Of a DNA stretch of 5,967 bases, positions 1 through 4,449 are shown in pieces. Where the stretch lies: positions 1,315,212 through 1,321,178 of the forward strand of contig CP070753.1 in assembly GCA_020348765.1 (NCBI GenBank), written 5' to 3'. A model generated the notes under the pieces. It searched no databases and had not been told where the DNA came from. It worked only from the letters and a program-made list of their open reading frames with translations. The stretch comes from Burkholderiales bacterium (lineage in GTDB: Bacteria; Pseudomonadota; Gammaproteobacteria; Burkholderiales; Burkholderiaceae_E). Numbering within the stretch: position 1 is the first letter of the stretch; each line of letters starts with the position of its first letter. The position numbers and the translations under genes are program-made.

Positions 1-102
1 ATGGTCGAAGCGATGGTGGACATTCTCGGTCGCCTGAAGCCGCCGTCCAGAACGCGTCCGAAGGCGGCTCGAAGCTGGGCTGCCGCTTCGTCGCGGGCGT
101 GA
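1..102 (+). CDS. Possible C-terminal end of an unidentified upstream gene (partial)
   Basis: The first forward frame is open from the left edge to a TGA at 100-102, giving 33 residues that begin MVEAMVDILGRLKPP and continue into a basic, Ala/Arg/Ser-rich tail. The first 15 residues read like the last helix of a protein, and a stop shortly before the next gene fits a tandem arrangement. The ATG at base 1 is probably internal, because the frame has no visible upstream limit. I do not recognise a family. Frame 3 is also open across this stretch, so coding is not certain. Confidence 0.3.
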   Translation: MVEAMVDILGRLKPPSRTRPKAARSWAAASSRA

Positions 103-109
103 TCCGTCG

Positions 110-125
110 CCGGGGAACGCCCCGG
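110..125. other. GC-rich stem-loop between the partial gene and the DUF998 gene
   Basis: CCGGGG (110-115) and CCCCGG (120-125) form a perfect 6-bp stem around an AACG tetraloop, 7 bases after the stop at 102. No T-run follows, so it is not a canonical intrinsic terminator. It could stabilise a 3' end or be chance in GC-rich DNA. A second perfect palindrome, CGCCCGGGCG, lies at 128-137 and abuts the Shine-Dalgarno site of the next gene. Confidence 0.4.
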
Positions 126-150
126 GTCGCCCGGGCGAGGAGGGGTCGTG

Positions 151-780
151 ATGCGGCGGGTCCTGCTCCTGTGCGGCGTGCTTTCCCCGCTTCTCTACGC
201 GGTGGCCGACGCGCTGGCGGGCCTGCGCTGGGAAGGCTACAGCTTCCGTGATCAGACCATCAGCGAGCTGGGTGCGATCGGAGCGCCGTCGAGGCCGCTC
301 TTTGCGGCGATGCTGGTCGTCGTGTATCTGCTCTTCACCGCCTTCGGCGTTGGGATCTGGCAGTCGGCGCGGGGCAGGCGCCGGCTCCGGGCCGCAGCGG
401 GACTGCTGATCGCGCTCGGCATCCTGGCGCTCACCGCGGGACAGTTTGCCGCGATGCAGCTGCGAGGCACCGAGCAGGGCCTGAGCGGCGCCTTGCACCT
501 GGTCGAAGGCGCGGCGGCGATGGTCCTGCTGCTTGCCGCCATGGGGTTCGCTGCCACGGCCCTCGGGCCGCGCTTCGCCGTCTACACGGCCGCCACCGTC
601 GCCGTCATGCTGTGGTTCGGGGGGTGGAGCACGATGGAGATCGGGGCCGTGGAGGCCGGCCTGCCCACTCCGTGGCTCGGGGCCAAGGAGCGCATCTACT
701 GGTACTCGTACCAGCTCTGGTACATCGTGCTGGCCATCGAGCTGCTTCGAGAACCCGGGGACACGAGCGAGCCCGCATGA
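151..780 (+). CDS. DUF998 family integral membrane protein
   Basis: This 209-residue inner-membrane protein has no established biochemical role. About six hydrophobic segments are visible, near residues 4-22, 50-70, 80-100, 112-137, 140-160 and 182-198. Family hallmarks are the loop after helix 1, with YSFRDQ then SELGAIGAPSR (about 30-48), a His at the start of helix 4 (H116), and an aromatic ERIYWY motif opening the last helix. Length matches the usual 190-220 residues. The ATG at 151 is chosen because AGGAGG (138-143) lies 7 bases upstream; the GTG at 148 is in frame and would add one Met. The C-terminus is short and acidic (EPGDTSEPA). It is separated by 190 bases from the amidase operon and is probably not functionally linked to it. 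Family assignment is by motif recognition; function is unknown. Confidence 0.88.
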   Translation: MRRVLLLCGVLSPLLYAVADALAGLRWEGYSFRDQTISELGAIGAPSRPLFAAMLVVVYLLFTAFGVGIWQSARGRRRLRAAAGLLIALGILALTAGQFAAMQLRGTEQGLSGALHLVEGAAAMVLLLAAMGFAATALGPRFAVYTAATVAVMLWFGGWSTMEIGAVEAGLPTPWLGAKERIYWYSYQLWYIVLAIELLREPGDTSEPA

Positions 781-847
781 CGGCCGGCGGGTGCGATCCG
801 GCGTGCGAGAAGGGGTCGGAGACCCGGTGCAGCCCGGCGTGTCGCCA

Positions 848-871
848 GGGGCTGTCCGTGGAAGCAGCCCC
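848..871. terminator. Perfect stem-loop downstream of the DUF998 gene; possible terminator-like or leader hairpin
   Basis: GGGGCTG (848-854) pairs perfectly with CAGCCCC (865-871) across a 10-base loop. The stem grows to 8 bp if the T855-G864 wobble forms. It starts 67 bases after the DUF998 stop codon. There is no downstream T-run, so classical intrinsic termination is not supported; the hairpin could end the upstream transcript less efficiently or sit in the leader of the amidase operon. The adjoining CCGGG (871-875) and CCCGG (884-888) could form a competing short stem. Confidence 0.35.
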
Positions 872-910
872 CGGGCAGGCTCCCCCGGATCGCTGTCGGC
901 ACCGGTCGAT

Positions 911-926
911 TCCGGCAGGTGCCGGA
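911..926. promoter_or_regulatory. Palindrome upstream of the amidase gene, candidate operator
   Basis: TCCGGCA (911-917) and TGCCGGA (920-926) are perfect 7-base inverted arms separated by GG, ending 44 bases before the amidase start codon. Short, tightly spaced dyads of this kind are typical of dimeric regulator sites. The position just ahead of a likely operon start fits, but no regulator gene lies in the window. An overlapping alternative pairing, CGGCACC (897-903) with GGTGCCG (918-924), would form an RNA hairpin. Chance is possible at this GC content. Confidence 0.3.
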
Positions 927-970
927 TCGGCGCAGGTGCTGTAGGCTTTCGCAGGATTCGGGAGGAAACC

Positions 971-2377
971 GTGGAACTGATCGATCGTACCGGCACCGAG
1001 GTCCGCGACGCACTTGCGCGCGGCGCCACCACCAGCCGTGCGCTGGTCGACGCGCTGATCGCCCGCACCGAAGCGGCGAAACGGCTCAATGTCTACGTGG
1101 AGTTCGACCCCGACGGGCTTCGGGCTCAGGCCGAGGCGGCCGATGCCAGGCTGGCGGCTGGGGAGCGGCTGCCGCTCCTGGGCGTGCCGGTCGCGCTGAA
1201 GGACAACATCGAGGCGGTTGGCTTCGCCTGCGGGAACGGCACGGGTGCGCTGCAAGGGCGGCATCCGCTCCAGGACGCCGAACTGGTGCGTCGCCTGCGC
1301 GCTGCGGGCGCGCTGATCGCGGGCAAGGCCGGGCTGCACGAACTCGCCTTCGGCATCACGAACAACAATGCGGTCACGGGTGCGGTGCGCAATCCGTGGA
1401 ACGTCGATCGCATCCCCGGCGGCAGCAGTGGCGGCTGTGGCGCGGCGGTCGCAGCGCGACTGGTGCCAGCCGCGATCGGAACCGACACCGGCGGCTCGGT
1501 GCGCATACCGTCGGCGCTGTGCGGCATCGCCGGCCTGCGGCCCACGGTCGGACGGGTCAGCGCCGACGGCATCGCCCCGATTTCGGCGACCCGCGACACG
1601 GCCGGACCGATGGCCCGAAGCGTGGCCGATCTCGTGCTGCTCGACGAGGTGCTCGCTGGCGATCGGTCGCCGCTGCCTGACGTGACGCTGCGTGGGCTTC
1701 GGCTGGGTCTGCCGGAGCAGGGCTTCTGGGAGGACCTCGATCCGGGCGTTCGCGGCGCCGCGGACGCTGCGCTCGAGGCGCTGCGTGCTGCCGGCGTGGC
1801 GCTGGTGCCGGTTTCGCTCGACGGCGTGCAGCAGGCCAACGGCGAAGCCGGCTTCCCGATCGCGCTGTACGAGTTCGTGCGCGACATGACGCGCTACCTG
1901 CGTGACAGGCAGCGCGGCATCTCGTTCGAGGAACTGATCGCGGGCATCGGCAGTCCCGACGTCAAGGCCATCGCGGCGCCTCTGCTCGGTGACGGGGCGA
2001 TTCCCGAGGCGGTATATCGGCAGGCACTGGTCGCGCGCGAGCGGCTGCAGGGCCTGTACGCGTCGGCCTTCGACGCGGGCGGGCTGGACGCGGTGGTGTT
2101 CCCGACGACGCCACTGGCCGCTGCGCCGATCGGTCAGGACGAAACCGTGATGTTGAACGGCCGCGCCTGTCCGACCTTCCCCACCTTCATTCGCAACACC
2201 GACCCCGGCAGCAATGCCGGGATTCCCGGGTTGACCGTGCCGATCGGACTCGCGGACGGTCTGCCGGTCGGTCTGGCCCTCGATGCGCGCGCGGGGTCGG
2301 ACCGTCGCCTGCTGGCCATCGGCGCCGCCCTCGAGGCGGTCCTTGCGCCGATGCCGCAGGCACCGCTGCCGCAATGA
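971..2377 (+). CDS. Amidase signature family hydrolase (indoleacetamide/mandelamide hydrolase-like)
   Basis: This cytoplasmic amidase of 468 residues is predicted to hydrolyse a carboxamide to the acid plus ammonia. The whole amidase-signature core is present: Lys77 in VALKDNI, the cis-Ser Ser152 in the GGSSGG loop (150-155), and the nucleophile Ser176 in GTDTGGSVRIPS. The spacings Lys-Ser (99) and Ser-Ser (24) equal those of characterised members such as FAAH. The segments ELAFGITNNNAVTGAVRNPW before the loop, and GIAPISATRDTAGPMARSV after it, are typical of indoleacetamide/mandelamide hydrolases rather than of GatA or allophanate hydrolase. A conserved C-terminal block, NTDPGSNAGIPGLTVPIG, starts at residue 409. 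The start is the GTG at 971, preceded by GGAGG (961-965) at a 5-base spacing. The frame is open far upstream, but that part is out-of-frame coding for the DUF998 gene. It leads an apparent operon with a urea/amide-type ABC transporter. Fold and catalysis are secure; the substrate is not. Confidence 0.95.
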   Translation: MELIDRTGTEVRDALARGATTSRALVDALIARTEAAKRLNVYVEFDPDGLRAQAEAADARLAAGERLPLLGVPVALKDNIEAVGFACGNGTGALQGRHPLQDAELVRRLRAAGALIAGKAGLHELAFGITNNNAVTGAVRNPWNVDRIPGGSSGGCGAAVAARLVPAAIGTDTGGSVRIPSALCGIAGLRPTVGRVSADGIAPISATRDTAGPMARSVADLVLLDEVLAGDRSPLPDVTLRGLRLGLPEQGFWEDLDPGVRGAADAALEALRAAGVALVPVSLDGVQQANGEAGFPIALYEFVRDMTRYLRDRQRGISFEELIAGIGSPDVKAIAAPLLGDGAIPEAVYRQALVARERLQGLYASAFDAGGLDAVVFPTTPLAAAPIGQDETVMLNGRACPTFPTFIRNTDPGSNAGIPGLTVPIGLADGLPVGLALDARAGSDRRLLAIGAALEAVLAPMPQAPLPQ

Positions 2378-2380
2378 GCC

Positions 2381-2403
2381 GCGCTCGTTGTGCAGGCGCT
2401 CGT
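2381..2403. repeat. Short direct repeat in the amidase-binding protein gap
   Basis: GCGCTCGT occurs at 2381-2388 and again at 2396-2403, a 15-base period, in the 58-base gap after the amidase stop. It may be chance. No terminator-like hairpin with a T-run is seen in the gap, which supports read-through to the binding protein gene. Confidence 0.25.
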
Positions 2404-2423
2404 CGCGCTTGAGCAAGACCCAT

Positions 2424-2429
2424 GAGGAG
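2424..2429 (+). promoter_or_regulatory. Strong Shine-Dalgarno site for the binding protein gene
   Basis: GAGGAG at 2424-2429 lies 6 bases before the ATG at 2436. It fixes this start, which also gives a protein beginning directly with a Tat signal. It is among the strongest ribosome binding sites in the window, consistent with high expression of the binding protein relative to the permeases. Confidence 0.7.
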
Positions 2430-2435
2430 ACACCG

Positions 2436-3587
2436 ATGAACCGACGCAACTTCCTAGGTACCGTAAGCGCCGCCGCCATGGCGACGGCAGCACCGCGCGC
2501 GTTCGCAGCGAGCGCGCTCAAGGTCGCCGTGATGATTCCGCAGAGCGGCCCGGCTGGCCTGTTCGGCCCGTCGGCGAAAGCCTGCGCCGAGCTGGCGGCC
2601 GAACAGCTCAACGCGCGTGGCGGAATTCTCGGCAGGAAGGTCGAACTGCTGTTCGGCGACGCCGGGCTCGCGCCCGCGGAGGCCGCGCAGGCGGCGCTCA
2701 GGCTGTGGAAGGGCTCCGGCGCCGAGGCCGTGATCGGCATGCACGACAGTGCGGTGCGCGGCGCCCTGGTCGGGCTGTTCAAGGCGCAGGTGCCGTATTT
2801 CTACACGCCGGTGTACGAGGGCGGCGAATGCTCGAAGGGCACCTACATGAACGGCGAGACGCCGCAACAGCAGCTGCAGCCGGTGATTCCGTGGATCGCC
2901 GCGGAACGCAAGCCCAGGAAGTGGTACCTGATCGGCAACGACTACATCTGGGGCCGCAACACCAATGCTGCGGCCAAGGGCTACATCGAGCAGACGGGTG
3001 CCAGCGTCGTCGGCGACGAGTACCTGCCGTTCACCGTCGATAACTTCGACGCCAGCCTGGCGCGCATCCGCAGCAGTGACGCCGACGCGGTGCTGGTGTC
3101 GCTGGTTGGGGGTGCGTCGGTCGGCTTCAACAAGGCCTTTGCGAGCTTTGGTCTGGCCGACAAGGCGCTGCGACTGGGCACCCTGATCGAAGAGAACACC
3201 CTGGCCGGAATCGGCCTGGCCAATGCCAGGAACCTCTATTCGAGCGCCGGCTATTTCGCCAACATCGACACCCCGGCGGCGAAGGCCTTCGCGCAAGCAT
3301 ACGCGCAGCGCTTCGGCCCGCAGGCTCCGGCGCTCAACGGGCTCGCCGAGTCGACCTACGAGGGGCTGCTGATGCTCGAGGCGGTGGCCAAGAAGGCCGG
3401 TTCGCTCGACGTCGAAAAGATGGACCCCGCCTGCGAGGGTGCGAGCTACGACGGGCCGCGGGGCAAGGTGACGATGAAGGCGCGACATGTCGAGCAGGAC
3501 GTCTACGTGGCCGATGTCGATGACAAGGGCTTCCGGGTCGTGAAGACCTTCCCGCGGGTCGGCTCCGGGCAGACCTGCCAGACCTGA
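2436..3587 (+). CDS. Periplasmic ABC transporter substrate-binding protein, UrtA/FmdD/AmiC type, Tat-exported
   Basis: This 383-residue type I binding protein is predicted to capture a small amide, urea or related solute in the periplasm. The N-terminus MNRRNFLG is a twin-arginine signal, followed by an Ala-rich stretch and a likely cleavage after AFA at residue 24. The mature part starts with the usual first strand (LKVAVMIPQSGPAGLFG). Subfamily marks are VPYFYTPVYEGGECSKGTY (119-137), KWYLIGNDYIWGRNTN (162-177), GDEYLPFTVDNFD (193-205) and GYFANIDTPAAKAF (282-295). These match the amide/urea branch (AmiC, FmdD, UrtA) better than LivJ-type branched-chain amino acid binders. Cys50, Cys132, Cys333 and Cys381 are present and could form disulfides. 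It follows the amidase by 58 bases and precedes the first permease by 7. The role as a transporter component is strong from context; a pure AmiC-like sensor role is unlikely given the signal peptide and adjacent permeases. The ligand is inferred only. Confidence 0.94.
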   Translation: MNRRNFLGTVSAAAMATAAPRAFAASALKVAVMIPQSGPAGLFGPSAKACAELAAEQLNARGGILGRKVELLFGDAGLAPAEAAQAALRLWKGSGAEAVIGMHDSAVRGALVGLFKAQVPYFYTPVYEGGECSKGTYMNGETPQQQLQPVIPWIAAERKPRKWYLIGNDYIWGRNTNAAAKGYIEQTGASVVGDEYLPFTVDNFDASLARIRSSDADAVLVSLVGGASVGFNKAFASFGLADKALRLGTLIEENTLAGIGLANARNLYSSAGYFANIDTPAAKAFAQAYAQRFGPQAPALNGLAESTYEGLLMLEAVAKKAGSLDVEKMDPACEGASYDGPRGKVTMKARHVEQDVYVADVDDKGFRVVKTFPRVGSGQTCQT

Positions 3588-3594
3588 TGCGCGG

Positions 3595-4449
3595 ATGGAA
3601 GGCGACGTCCTGCTGCACGGGCTGAACATCGCCTACGAACTCGCGACCCTTGCGCTGACGACGCTCGGGTTGGCCGTGGTGTTCGGCCTGCTCGGCGTGC
3701 TGAACATGGCCCACGGCGAGTTCGTGATGATCGGCGCGTACGCGGTCGTCGCCGTCCAGCAGTGGGGCCTGCCCATCGCCGCGGCCTTCCCGCTGGCGAT
3801 GGCGGCCTGTGCGGCGCTCGGGTGGGTCGTCGAACGCTGGCTGATCCGTCCGCTGTACATGCGCCCGTTCGACACCCTGCTTGCGACCTGGGCGCTGGCG
3901 ATGCTGATGCGCAAGGTGGTCGAGGCCATCTGGGGCAAGGGGTATCGCAACGTCGAGAGCGCGTTGACGGTGCCCGTGTCGCTCGGTGCAGTGGAGTACC
4001 CGGCATATCGGCTGGTGCTGATCGCCTTCGCCGTGCTGCTGATGACGGCCCTGTTCGTGTGGTACCGGCGCAGCGCGGCCGGGCTGCGGGTGCGCGCGAT
4101 GACGGGCAACCCGGTGCTGGCACAGGCGCTCGGCATCGACACCCGCCGGCTGGCATCGCAGACCTTCGTCATCGGCGTCGTGCTGGCTGGCGCTGCCGGG
4201 GTTCTGATGGCGCCGCTGGTACGGATCGAGCCGGGCATCGGCGTCGACTACCTGCTCGATTCCTTCTTCGTCCTGGTCGTCGGCGGGCTCGGCACGCTGG
4301 GCGGATTCGCCGGTGGCGTGGGCGTGATCGGCGGCACGCAGTCGGTCATCAGCAGCGTCGCCGGACAGACCAGCGGGTATGCGGTCGTGCTGGTGCTGTC
4401 GATCCTGTTCCTGTGGCTGAAGCCCGATGGGCTCTTCGCGCGTCGCTGA
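3595..4449 (+). CDS. ABC transporter inner-membrane permease, UrtB/LivH type
   Basis: One of two permease subunits of the importer, 284 residues with about eight hydrophobic segments (near 13-37, 42-57, 60-80, 93-112, 138-156, 188-207, 222-246 and 262-276). Family marks are VFGLLGVLNMAHGEFVMIGA (29-48), the cytoplasmic ATPase-coupling loop around RAMTGNPVLAQALGID (167-182), and VVGGLGTLGGFAGG near 238-251. The form RAMTxNPxxAxALGI resembles UrtB. The ATG at 3595 is the only plausible start, because the frame has a stop at 3541-3543 and no other ATG, GTG or TTG between. It lies 7 bases after the binding protein stop and lacks a clear Shine-Dalgarno site, suggesting translational coupling. The gene is complete and of LivH-like length, without the long periplasmic extension of some UrtB proteins. 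Urea versus amide or amino acid substrate is undetermined. Confidence 0.94.
   Translation: MEGDVLLHGLNIAYELATLALTTLGLAVVFGLLGVLNMAHGEFVMIGAYAVVAVQQWGLPIAAAFPLAMAACAALGWVVERWLIRPLYMRPFDTLLATWALAMLMRKVVEAIWGKGYRNVESALTVPVSLGAVEYPAYRLVLIAFAVLLMTALFVWYRRSAAGLRVRAMTGNPVLAQALGIDTRRLASQTFVIGVVLAGAAGVLMAPLVRIEPGIGVDYLLDSFFVLVVGGLGTLGGFAGGVGVIGGTQSVISSVAGQTSGYAVVLVLSILFLWLKPDGLFARR

Larger units (their letters stand above)
781..970. other. 190-base noncoding gap; probable promoter/leader region of the amidase-transporter operon
   Basis: No convincing gene occupies this gap. It is very GC-rich and holds two inverted repeats, listed separately, plus the Shine-Dalgarno site of the amidase at 961-965. 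As the only sizeable gap upstream of four closely spaced genes, it is the natural place for their promoter. I cannot identify a confident -35/-10 pair: the hexamer TAGGCT at 942-947 is a weak -10 candidate with no good -35 partner. I see no sigma-54 GG-N10-GC element at the repeats. Confidence 0.5.

Noticed and set aside
789..872. Resemblance to a cobalamin riboswitch (pieces such as CCCGGTGCAGCCCGG and GGGGCTGTCC)
   Set aside because: Some fragments recall conserved riboswitch boxes, but the order and spacing are wrong, there is no proper B12 box near the 3' side, and neither neighbouring gene has a cobalamin link. An Rfam scan would settle it.
533..970. N-terminal extension of the amidase frame back to an ATG at 533
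   Set aside because: That part overlaps the DUF998 gene out of frame and encodes Pro/Ser/Arg-rich sequence unlike any amidase. The GTG at 971 has a well-placed GGAGG and gives normal family length.
781..970. Guanidine-I (ykkC) riboswitch, considered because of the urea/amide-type transporter
   Set aside because: I do not find the conserved ACACGG or the terminal GCCCGGGAGA-like elements in the right arrangement.
605..2782. Very long reverse-strand open frame (725 codons) opposite the amidase and binding protein genes
   Set aside because: Its translation is Arg/Ala/Pro/Gln-rich with no recognisable domain, while the + strand carries clear catalytic and binding motifs. Long antisense frames are expected in GC-rich DNA where stop codons are scarce.
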